Assembly (NCBI GenBank): GCA_029817715.1
Contig: JARUPY010000409.1
Location: forward strand, 434,001-498,000
From: Melastoma dodecandrum
Taxonomy: Eukaryota > Streptophyta > Magnoliopsida > Myrtales > Melastomataceae
Length of the DNA: 64,000 bases
Reading direction: 5' to 3'
The notes below the pieces were generated by a model. That model had not been told where the DNA came from, ran no database searches, and was given only the letters and a program-made list of their open reading frames with translations. Position numbers and translations under genes: made by a program. Shown here piece by piece: positions 21,811 to 31,369 of this stretch. Numbering within the stretch: position 1 is the stretch's first letter; each line of letters opens with the position of its first letter.

Positions 21811-22220
21811 GAGTACATAGAACTAAGTACTTTATGTACTTCGCTCTGTATGATGGTTATTGAAAAATCCTTGATTTTCAATAACTAAATGGGTGTAGAA
21901 GGCTATGGGTATCAAAGCTCATATTCACCCTTCTGCTGGGAAGGCGAATAGTGATCTTGTATAGTCACCTTTGCTGGGAGTACAAAAGTGAAAACTCATC
22001 ATTTTTGTCGGGCTAAATACAGAAGCTTCATGCTCTGTACATTATAGAAGCTTTGTGCTCTATGAATAGCTTTTTCTATAACAGAAGCTTCTATGCTCTG
22101 TTCGACAGAAACCACATGGTTCTGTGAAATGCAAGACTCGTACTCGCACCTATTTAGGGGGAGTCAGGGGGAGTTACTTGCAAAAATATTTCCCTCAACG
22201 ATGAATGTTTTGTCATCATC

Positions 22221-22234
22221 AAAAAGGGGGAGAT
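22221..22234 (+). other. Polypurine tract of the Sirevirus
   Basis: AAAAAGGGGGAGAT ends immediately before the LTR start TGTTGAGG at 22235. It is preceded by GTCATCATC, a typical Sirevirus context. Confidence 0.9.
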
Positions 22235-24106
22235 TGTTGAGGTGTTTTGATGATAAGCAATGACCTTCTGCAAAGCAGAAGTCAACCCTCTACACGACAG
22301 AAGCTAATCCTGACAGGAACCTTCTGTAAGGAAATATTTTTGTAATTAATAATTAATTACGAAATTAAGTGGGAATATTCCTTTGGAATTATCCAATATG
22401 ATCAGGTTAATTATCTGATCGAAATCATTGCCAAAGAAATAAAATAGAATAATATATTTCCATTGGAGGAAATATAATCTTCTATTTATGGTAACATTCT
22501 ACAAGGTTGTTTCAACCTTCTGTGAATCCATCCGATCACCAAGACCCGTTATCTAGGATGTTTATCCACGTCATCTGTCTAGATACATTCACTTAAGTAT
22601 CTTGAACAGAATGAATCGAATTAAACCATTAAGGAAGTTAATCTTTGATTATTTCCGTTTGTAGAAGGCTGTCGACAAACCAGAACCTTCTGTAATGCAA
22701 TATTCGTGGAAACAATCATCAAATTATTATTAATTTGATTTGATACGTTTACCTAAAGAATATATGCCTAGTGTGACGTATTTGTAAATTAAATATTGTA
22801 TTATATTCTAACCTTTTACTTTCCTTGTTCTGCAGAAGGCTGATTCGTCAGATTACCTTCTACACTTAGCGTTTTTGTCTTTGTGTATAAATAGGACATT
22901 AGTTCATGCTTTCAGATACATAGTATACCTAGACAGAACTGCCACGAATCTTCTTGTATTCTAAGAGCGTAAGTTTCGAGTTTTGTTAGTCACGCACGAG
23001 GGACGCTACCTGCAGAAGGCTGCATCGTTGGTGAAGTCTTCTGGGAGAGTGACTCGGGGGCCACGAGGGACTCGGTTGGAAGCTGCAGGAGACGTTGGTG
23101 GATAGCACGGCTGGGTGTCGTGTGCCAACGTGCGGTGGGCCGGAGAGAAGGGCAGATACCCCGAGAGCACAGAAGGTGAGGGACTAACCAGCTTCTGTAG
23201 TGTAACGTTCTGTGTGTGCAGGTACCTAGGACGGAGGTTGCCGTCTGCTTGCGTGGGGTTTGCCGCGTGCTTGCGCAGGGTCTGCTGCGTGCTTGCGTAG
23301 GGTATGCTACGTGCTTGTGTGGGGTACGCCACATAGTCGCTATCTCGAGGAGATCGTGCAGGTCGTGTGGAGCCGCCGGAGGGAAAATCCATCCTTGAAC
23401 AGGGGTTGCTGTTCGCTTGCGTAGGGTCCGCTACGTGCTCGCGTGGGGTACGCCATGAAGTCGTTGTCCTTGAGAGGATTGCGCATTGGTTACTTTGTTA
23501 GTCACATCAACGTGTGCATTGAGTTACTATAGTGCAGAACCTTCGGGTCTGTACAACCTACTATAGTGCAGAACCTTCGGGTCTGTGAATCTACTTCAGT
23601 GCAGAACCTTACGGTCTGTACTTATCAAGTCACTTCCTACATAGAACCTTCTGGTCTATAGTGGATTGACATTTACAACACAGAACCTTCTGGTCTGTGA
23701 TCTTTCACTCAGAGTTCTACGGTACAGAACCTTCTGGTTTGTGCTGTGTAACAAGTTCTACGGTACAGAACCTTCTGGTCTGTGCTCTGCCACTCAGACT
23801 TCTACAGTGATGAACTTTCTGATCAGCTCTATTTGCTATCGATTGTGTAATCTGTATTGAGATACAATTGAGTGGAAACCATCCAAGTTTCTGGGTGAAG
23901 AGTGGAGTAGGCGATTTGCCGAACCACTATAAAAGTCTTGCGTACTTAAAACAAATCGCAATCACAATCCAACGTTCTGTTTTACAGAAACCTATCTCTA
24001 AGGTTCTGTGGCACAGAAGCTTTCTTCCGCTGCGGGGTTAATCGAAAAGGAGTTAAATATCCTTAATTGGACTTTAACACTAATTCACCCCCCTCTTAGT
24101 GTAACA
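22235..24106 (+). repeat. 3' LTR of the Sirevirus
   Basis: 1872 bp, the same length as the 5' LTR with only about 14 single-base differences counted by eye (over 99% identical). It ends GTGTAACA and is followed by the target duplication GAAAG. Confidence 0.95.
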
Positions 24107-24281
24107 GAAAGATCAAGACATAAATGTAGCTCGAGAAAATGTTGAGAATATAGCTTTCGCCTGATTTGCTATTTGATTACAACATAACTCAAATGGTAAA
24201 TCATAAACCATGGGGTGAGAAACTTTTCCTTGCACTTGTGAAATCTCTTCACCCTCCTACTAGGAGAACAAACCCTACTAT

Positions 24282-25091
24282 CTACTTCACTTTGTGCGGG
24301 CTGCCGAGCCTTAGTTCGAGGTCGATCTCTTCCTTTGGCATAGCTTTCCCCCTGTTAACCTCTGGCTTATGCAAGCAGCCCTCGGCAAAAAGTCGGTCCA
24401 AGGGAAACCTAGACAACATCCGTGACTCCGAGATTTTATCCTTGCCAAATCTAGTTTTTTCGCTGATGTAGTATTTACAAGGCAACGGACCACGAGTGGA
24501 TGCCCCCTTGTCACCGATGCGTCGGAGCTTGTGGTAATGACTCGTGTCGGAAATATTCTTCATGGCTTTCACACTAGTGGGATAAACCGAGGATTGGCTC
24601 CTGAGCAAGCTGATGCCCCTATTCTCCTCTTGCCTCCGAACAAGCTGACACCAGTAAGGAGAGGAAGGGAACATCTTTTCACCAAGAACAGACCTTCTCC
24701 TATCAGGAAGCAGCTGCGGCAGCGATGAAACCCTAGGATTAACAGCGTCAAGATCCGCATACGTACGAGACGGGATCAGGTTCGAAGTGAGGCATCCATC
24801 CTTGTTGTGATGATGATCAGTCATGATCTGCTCCCCCTCGTCTGTCTGGCCTGACTGGGACAGCTTGAGCCTGGCCCTATCCCGGCGATGGACGTTCATG
24901 TGGCCCCCAAGCGCCTGGGCCGACCTAAACACCCTGCTGCAGAAGCTACAAGAGTACGATCTGGGCGGCCACACGCTGCCGTGATCCCCAGCCGAGTCCT
25001 CAGCGAATGCCCTCTCCTCCCAGGTCGCAAAGACATCGTACCTCGACGAACCCTTGGAGGAGCCCCAACAGCAGAGACGACCCCGGTCCAT
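24282..25091 (-). CDS. SUPERMAN-type single C2H2 zinc-finger repressor
   Basis: 269 codons in one exon, as usual for this family. A single plant-type C2H2 finger spans about residues 46-68, with C48, C51, H64 and H68 and the diagnostic QALGGH core in the helix, followed by the [10 protein letters not shown] block shared by SUPERMAN, RABBIT EARS and ZFP10/ZFP11. The lead-in [12 protein letters not shown]...WPPRSY is also typical of the ZFP10/11 branch. The C-terminus has an EAR repression motif of the LxLxL kind (DLELRLG, 257-263), which recruits TOPLESS-type corepressors. The product should act in the nucleus as a repressor of floral or growth-zone genes. I chose the most upstream Met, 75 bp below a TATA box. 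The stop codon lies only 171 bp from a recent Sirevirus LTR, so the 3' UTR was probably interrupted. The exact orthologue is not resolved. Confidence 0.9.
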   Translation of the reverse strand: MDRGRLCCWGSSKGSSRYDVFATWEERAFAEDSAGDHGSVWPPRSYSCSFCSRVFRSAQALGGHMNVHRRDRARLKLSQSGQTDEGEQIMTDHHHNKDGCLTSNLIPSRTYADLDAVNPRVSSLPQLLPDRRRSVLGEKMFPSSPYWCQLVRRQEENRGISLLRSQSSVYPTSVKAMKNISDTSHYHKLRRIGDKGASTRGPLPCKYYISEKTRFGKDKISESRMLSRFPLDRLFAEGCLHKPEVNRGKAMPKEEIDLELRLGSPHKVK

Positions 25092-25164
25092 GTCTTCTTC
25101 CCAAGGAATGAAAGTGAGGGTCTTCTTGGGGGGTTACAAAAATTAAGACTAAAAGCGGTAGGGC

Positions 25165-25174
25165 TAAATATATA
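25165..25174 (-). promoter_or_regulatory. TATA box of the SUPERMAN-like gene
   Basis: TATATATTTA on the minus strand, about 75 bp upstream of the ATG. This leaves room for a short 5' UTR. Confidence 0.5.
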
Positions 25175-28100
25175 GAGAGGTTAGTTGAACTTGTACACAC
25201 TACATGGACTAATGTTGTCCGAGTGTAGAGATGTAGCAATGAATGACAGGGGAGGGACTCTCTCGCTCTAATTGGATCTCCCTGCCCAATGGAATTGGAT
25301 GGCGATGGTGACATAATCCCTAGGTAATGACAAAGTGGGAGATGAAGAAGGGAGAAAGGGTTGTCAGAAGCATAAAAAGTGGGCGTCGTTGCTGTCTTTT
25401 GCAAACTGGGAACTTGCTTGTTTTGGCCTCTCAAACCCAACCCCCCCCCCCCAAAAAAAAAATCCAACCCATTGCTTTAGATGAAAAAGAAAGAGAATAC
25501 CATCGTCGTCATGATTATTAAAGGGGTATTGTCTTTTGAGTTTGAAGAGGGTTGTGGAGGGGGTGGACATAAGAGCCACTGTCATACATACACTTGATGT
25601 CCACATGCACCGCGTAGTTAACGGGGGAAACCCCAACACTCTCTACTCAATTAATTAATACCTTACTGTCAAACCCAAATAGTACAACACCCCCCCCCCC
25701 CCCAAAAAAAAAAAAAACAAAAAAAGAATAATAATAATAACATATTCAACATTTAAATTAGTACAAAGACATTATTTATTGTAGGGGTCCCGTGACGAGT
25801 CCAGATCAACGCGCGTCTTATTCGGAAGATAAATAATTACCCGACCGATGTGTGTAGACGCGAAGGATTTCCATTGAATTTTCGATCGAGAGAGGCGCAA
25901 GCAACAACTTTGACTACCCCATCGACCAGTTTGTCGTCTGGACTCCATTATTGCAACTTGCGTACGAAGGTTCTCTCCCCTACTCCTCCTCCCTCATCAA
26001 TTCTTGTCTTCAAAGAAGGCATTTCATGGGGTGTGGAGGATTTCGATGATTCTTTGAGCATGTATTTCTGGCTAATCATCCGCACGCCCCCCCCCCCCCC
26101 CCCCCCCTCCTCTTCTCTATATATAAAAAACCAACAAATGATTTATTTGTCCGACACAGTTTGGACATACTCCACAACTAAAATGCCCCCCCCCCCCCCT
26201 CTATCAACTCAAATGTCACCCTCACTGGACAAATGTTGCAAATGTCCCGATATCCTTTTCGATTTTGTCTATAAATATTTTAGTATTGACGATCCGTTCT
26301 ATTCATTCGTGATTTAAAAATAAGGTTAGTGAGTAAATATATAAAAATGACCGGGGGGGGGAGGCTCCACTCCCTGAAATCAAGACTTGTGGGATGAGAA
26401 AACAAACAAAATTAGATGTGTGGACAAGATTAGAACAGCTCTCGGATAGTATCGGGAAAACTGTGTGCATATCATATATACAATACAGTTTCATATATAC
26501 ATGAATTTGATTGGGGTCTTGTCAGGTTGACATATCATTTTATAAGTTGTAATCGGCTCATCATAAACGATGGGGTTCCCAACCCAATTAAACAAAAGTC
26601 GACAATCGTTTCGGGTTTCCCCTCATTGTCGCCCAACGTGTGTTATTACGTGGTATTTAGTTATATAGTATTATGAAAATAAAAAATGTAGGAAAAAATG
26701 ATTGTATATAACAATATTCTTCAAAGGGGGAGTTGGAGTTGCGTGTGTTGTATAGAATTGGAGGCGACAGAGAAAACACACACAAGTGTGTTGGGTGGGG
26801 GGGGATGTGCTTTTCCGAAAGGTAGTCACATTCAAAGGCCTGATGCGAAATACGAACCAAGGAAATTGGGGTGGACTCCAGTTTTCGAGTAAAGATTTGG
26901 GCCTCTTCTGCCCCTAGTAAGAAATAGACGGCTTTGTAGGAGACGGACGAATTATTATCACAATCCATGCCCTCGAAATGTTGCGTGTCCTCCCTTTCGG
27001 ATTCTCAACCCCCACTTTTGGCTTTACCTAAACACCAACTTCTCACAATGGGTGTTATTTTGATCCCAGTTCAATTCAATGGGAGAATAAATTTAAATGT
27101 TAAAACAAAAAAAGAATCACAATAGCTAAACCCATAAATCCGAGAAATTATTAGTTTGGATACTTAGCCGTTTTATATAATATTTTGTGGCTTTTTTTTA
27201 TAAAAGAGAGAAAAGTAGAGATGTGGATCATTGGGTGCCCCACAGCTGCACCGTTTCTAACTAATAATTTCTCCATAAATCCTAAACACCATTATTTTTT
27301 CCACAGTCGCTTGAACTTACAATATCTAGATACTTCCACTTGCCCTTGCAAACACATACACCAACCCCACCTAAAACTTATGCCACCAACAATAATGTGC
27401 GGAGCATATATTTATTTTTATGGTAGAAAAATTAGAAAGGAGATGTTAAGAAAATAGAGTATCACATTTGGTTTATCCGAATCAAACCAGAAAAAATCAA
27501 TATTTATCGATTAGGTTTTGTTTTTTAGATTGAATTTTTTTTCGAGACTAAACCGAATCCGAATAAAAAGTTTTTTTTTGGAATTTGGTTTAGCCATTGT
27601 AAAACCAAACGAATCCGAAAAACCGCATTCTTATATAGTCAATTTAGAAATCATAATTGCTTATTTAATTATAGGACTAATTTAATAAAAATCATAGTAT
27701 ATATATATATATATTAAAGTTTTGAATAATTTTACTTTCAATATTTAAAACTTTTTAATAGTTGGAAATCAAACTATCCAAGATTAAAAGGAAACCCTTT
27801 TGGTTCCAAACTAAACCAAAACAAACCGAGTTTTCCAGTTTGGTTAAATTTGATTTAGTTTATAAAATAAAACCCAACATAAAATTATTAAAAATTATTT
27901 TCTTCAGAAAAAATCCTAGCATATTAGTACACATGGTTGGCTTATTAGTAAGTCAAATAATTATTAAATGTTGAAGAGTTATTTTTTTATATAAAATATT
28001 TCTTAATTCAATATATATTAATTACATATCAATTTTTTACATTAATCTAAATCATTTTGTCATTATTTAAAATTATCATAAATATTTTTATAATTAATCA

Positions 28101-28762
28101 ATTGCATTATGTAGTTTTAAAATTTATTTATTTTCTCTATTTTTAAATGTTTCAATATAGGTCTCAAAAGTCAAATTAGTAAAAAAAAAGCGGAAATGTT
28201 AGAGCAAAGTGAGTCTCTCTATCTCCCCCCCTGGTGTCTCTGTATGAAATCCCCTCCTTCAAACAAACAATTCACTCTCCAAATCCAAACCTCAAACCCC
28301 CCCTCCAAATCGTACTTTCAAGCCATCATCATTCCTCTTTCAGTCAAAGTTCCCAGATTTGTATTCGATAGATCTCAAAAAACAAAAAGAAAGAGAGCAA
28401 AGATGGGTGTGTTTAGGGTAAAGGGAGAAGAGGTAAAAGAGCCAAACGAGACCCATATCTGTATTCCTGCTGTCTACTCGGAATCCGTAGACATGGTTGT
28501 TGTCTGGGAGTGTGTGTTTTGAATTTGATTTGAGTGTATTGAGGAGGAGAGGATAAGGTTTTTATTGTTTTTTGGGGAAGAGGGGGTCGCGAAATCAGAC
28601 CTCTTTGGATTCCCTTCTTCATTGAGCATCCAGCTTAAGCTTCAGCAGCCATCGATCCAGCCAAAACCCACCACTCTTCTCTTCCTCCTGAGGGCTTCTT
28701 CTCCCTTCTTTCCTAATTCTTAGTCTAGGTTTGTTTGAAGTGGTAGAGTCTAGATCTGGGTT
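25175..28762. other. Intergenic between the zinc-finger and AHL genes, with poly-C tracts
   Basis: No gene recognised. Homopolymers: C12 at 25441-25452, C14 at 25690-25703 (followed by A14), C21 at 26087-26107, C14 at 26186-26199, G9 at 26353-26361. From 27460 to 28190 the sequence is very AT-rich with short TA repeats (about 27699-27714). The stretch from 28196 to 28762 is pyrimidine-rich and probably contains the AHL promoter and 5' UTR; an open frame at 28196-28522 has no recognisable motif. Confidence 0.6.
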
Positions 28763-29806
28763 ATGGCTAACCGTTGGAGGGGCAATGCGGCGATGATTGG
28801 CGGTGGAAGAGGGTTCGATCCCATGTCGTCTCCCCCAACCTCTCTTCACTTGAGGAGAGGGGTTGATCAATTCGACGACCATCATCTTCATCGTCATGAG
28901 GCTCTCAGAAGGGAACATGAGTTCTCGCTTGGTGGTAACTGCCTCAATAGCTCCGGCAACAACAACCTTGGCAGCGGAACTCCAACCAACAGCAGTAGCA
29001 ACAATACCAACCCTAGCAATACGGATATGGATGACAGGGGCCACGTTGAGCTCCCAGATGACCGCCTCGAGGGGATGACAGCACAGGGCCGGGGGAGCAG
29101 CGGAGGGAAGCAGCGTCGCCCTAGGGGACGCCCTCATGGGTCAAAGAACAAGCCTAACGTTCCTGTCGTCCTCACCAAGGAGAGCCCCAACACCCTCCAC
29201 AGCCACATCCTGGAGGTTGCGAGCGGGGCTGACATGATTGAGAGTATCGCCGCATTTTCACGGAAGCGACAACGAGGGGTCTCGGTGCTCAGTGGGACCG
29301 GGGTAGTCGCAGACGTCACGCTGAGGCAGCCAACTGCTCCGGATAGGATCATCACACTCCAGGGAAGGTTTGAGATACTGTCTTTGACCGGGTCGTTTCT
29401 CCCCACACCATCCCCGCCCGGGGCAACAGGGCTTTCTGTCTACCTGTCTGGAGGCCAGGGGCAAGTTGTGGGGGGGACCGTAATGGGGAGGCTGGTGGCT
29501 TCGGGCCCAGTGATGCTAGTGGCTGCAACATTCTCGAATGCGACTTACGAGAGACTTCCCGTGGATGAGGAAGAGGAAGATCATCCGGGAGGCATGGCCA
29601 CAACTGATCAGGCGGGGGCACTCGGAAACCACGTGGCATCCGATCCCGTGGAAGGACAAGGACCAGGGGACCGCCATCACGGAGGCAGAGGTGGGGGGTC
29701 GATGCCGATGTTCGGACTGCCCCAGAACCTGATCCAGCCGGGGAAGGGCCAGGTTCCGGCGGATGTGTTCTGGGCTGGAACTCATCGACAACCTCCTAAC
29801 TACTGA
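28763..29806 (+). CDS. AT-hook motif nuclear-localized (AHL) protein, clade A type
   Basis: 347 codons, intronless, which fits clade A AHL genes. The N-terminal ~115 residues are His/Asn/Ser/Gly-rich. A type I AT-hook follows at about residues 118-131 ([14 protein letters not shown]), whose RGRP core enters the minor groove of AT-rich DNA. The PPC (DUF296) domain runs from about 136 to 255. It includes HILEV, the family signature GRFEIL at 201-206, a [18 protein letters not shown] block and a VVGG turn, and ends in NATYERLP. The C-terminal tail is acidic then Gly/Pro-rich. AHL proteins form trimers through the PPC domain and regulate growth, flowering and hormone genes from the nucleus. Several ATAAA/AATAAA signals lie within 70 bp of the TGA. 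Start choice: first ATG of the long frame; internal Met residues at 11 and 21 are alternatives. Confidence 0.92.
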   Translation: MANRWRGNAAMIGGGRGFDPMSSPPTSLHLRRGVDQFDDHHLHRHEALRREHEFSLGGNCLNSSGNNNLGSGTPTNSSSNNTNPSNTDMDDRGHVELPDDRLEGMTAQGRGSSGGKQRRPRGRPHGSKNKPNVPVVLTKESPNTLHSHILEVASGADMIESIAAFSRKRQRGVSVLSGTGVVADVTLRQPTAPDRIITLQGRFEILSLTGSFLPTPSPPGATGLSVYLSGGQGQVVGGTVMGRLVASGPVMLVAATFSNATYERLPVDEEEEDHPGGMATTDQAGALGNHVASDPVEGQGPGDRHHGGRGGGSMPMFGLPQNLIQPGKGQVPADVFWAGTHRQPPNY

Positions 29807-31153
29807 GGTAGTAGCTGATCTGATGCCAGCTGGTTTACTTTTCTTTTTTGTTGTAAAATAAAATAAAATAAAAACTGTGTTGCTGTGCAAGAAAAGGAGT
29901 TTTGGGGCAACCCGTTTGGCTATGTGGTGGTGGTGGTGATGGGTTAGTCAAAAATCACGTCGATTAAGGAATATGGGGGGGTTTCCTCTCCTCTGCCCCT
30001 TTGGTGTGCGGGTCAAACTTTCCTCCTAGAAAACAATGTATGACTTCCTCGTGAAGTTCTGGTGCCATATATATATATATAGATTAGATATATAAACAGG
30101 GTAGGGTGGGGAAGTAGCTGGTCAAAGTATGTTGTTCACCCGAGAGACGCGGGCCAAACGGGCCCATTACAGCTGACTTTGCTTATCAAGTTGCGAGCAA
30201 TTTGACAGAAAGAAGAAGTAGAAATCAAACTTTGCTCTTCTTGACCATTTCCTGATCCAACCACTCTCCTTCGGACAGACTTTTGTAGCTTTTTGTATAC
30301 ATCCGGGATATTCAGCATGAAGACAAGTATTTATCGATCACTTGTGAAGAATTAACGACCATCAACCAGAATTTATTGTCATTATTTCCGACGTGCGATT
30401 AAAGCAAGAACCAAGTAAATGGATGAAAACGAACAGCGGCAATCACAAAAAAGAAAAAAAAAAAAAAAGCTGACTTCGACTAAAAAGTGTTGGTATACAT
30501 AGGGGTTACTCCAATGGCTGGTTCGTTCCAACTTGAACCAGTACGTCCTCCTCTCCTTAGGGTCGTCAGGGGTTAGTTAGCTTCACCAAATCTATCTAAG
30601 GCCCAATAAGTATCCCATGACACGTGCACAAAGACTCAACCCATAATTAAGTGGATCATTAGTGCTTTTTTTTTTAACCATCCAGGCGTACCTTTTTAGA
30701 GACCAAAGAGTTTGCATTTGCCTACGGGCATGAAGAATTAAGTTGTGCTATACTTCACACATCATCATCATCCTAAACTTTCATAACTACCCTGCGCGCG
30801 TATTGAAACACCATCTCTCTTAGAACATGGCTAAGAATGTGGCTACATGGGATCGGCACGACCCAAAGGACTTGATCACTGCCCCATTTTGAGCTGCCCC
30901 TTGGTGTTATTTTATAAGGGTTGGGCCGGGCTGGCTTCTAAATCAAACTACTTCCAGTGATTATGAGCGTATAGTTAAATTGTGTAAAACAGAACAGATC
31001 TAATCCAACTCCGCCATCTTTGGAATGTTGGATGCCAAAAAAAGCTTAAACTCGAATCCCCACAGAACGCCACATCGGATGGGATCGTCTGGTTCTTAAG
31101 ACGAATCAACGAATCAGAAGCATGTAATGAAATCAAACCAGTCGTTCTCGAGC
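29807..31153. other. Intergenic, no gene recognised
   Basis: Contains the AHL 3' UTR with polyadenylation-like signals (29850-29875), short TA repeats near 30067-30080 and an A-rich run near 30449-30468. A 60-codon minus frame at 30136-30318 has no known motif. Confidence 0.55.
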
Positions 31154-31165
31154 TGACACGTGTCA
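31154..31165. promoter_or_regulatory. G-box in the Rubisco activase promoter
   Basis: A perfect palindrome TGACACGTGTCA with the CACGTG core at 31157-31162, about 210 bp upstream of the ATG. G-boxes bind bZIP and bHLH (PIF) factors and are common in light-regulated photosynthesis promoters. Confidence 0.6.
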
Positions 31166-31330
31166 CATGAGGCAAATCCACAACGTATGGCCTTCGTTCA
31201 ATCCCTCTGGAGGGGGGAAATCGATTTTGGTACACTCGTTAATCAGTTTTTATCCACAATTCAAACCCCCCCCAAGATATTTCGAAAGCTTGTGAGTTTA
31301 TCCCCGACCCAACCCCCCACCTTAACGATT

Positions 31331-31338
31331 TATATAAA
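31331..31338 (+). promoter_or_regulatory. TATA box of Rubisco activase
   Basis: TATATAAA starts 39 bp before the ATG. With normal TATA-to-start spacing this leaves a 5' leader of only about ten bases. Confidence 0.5.
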
Positions 31339-31369
31339 CCACAGGGATTACTTCTGGAAATCCCTAACA

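Larger units (their letters stand above)
21598..22234 (+). other. 3' untranslated region with multiple purine tracts and hairpins
   Basis: Non-coding. Hairpins: TACAGA/TCTGTA at 22018-22039, ATAGA/TCTAT at 22044-22063, AACAGA/TCTGTT at 22080-22102 and ACAGAAACC/GGTTCTGT at 22105-22125. GGGGGAG motifs occur at about 21788, 22157, 22168 and 22226. Confidence 0.75.
12593..24111 (+). mobile_element. Ty1/copia retrotransposon, Sirevirus (SIRE/Maximus) type, near-complete
   Basis: A full structure is visible: target duplication GAAAG at 12593-12597 and 24107-24111; two LTRs of exactly 1872 bp; a primer-binding site for initiator tRNA-Met at 14472; gag, protease, integrase, reverse transcriptase and RNase H in copia order; an extra 581-codon ORF between pol and the 3' LTR; and several AAAAAGGGGGAGA-type purine tracts. 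The last two traits, plus the LTR size, point to the Sirevirus lineage. The two LTRs differ by about 14 substitutions as counted by eye, so insertion was recent. pol has two in-frame stops and a frameshift. Confidence 0.92.

Noticed and set aside
28196..28522. 108-codon frame upstream of the AHL gene
   Set aside because: Pyrimidine-rich leader sequence without a domain; more likely 5' UTR or promoter.
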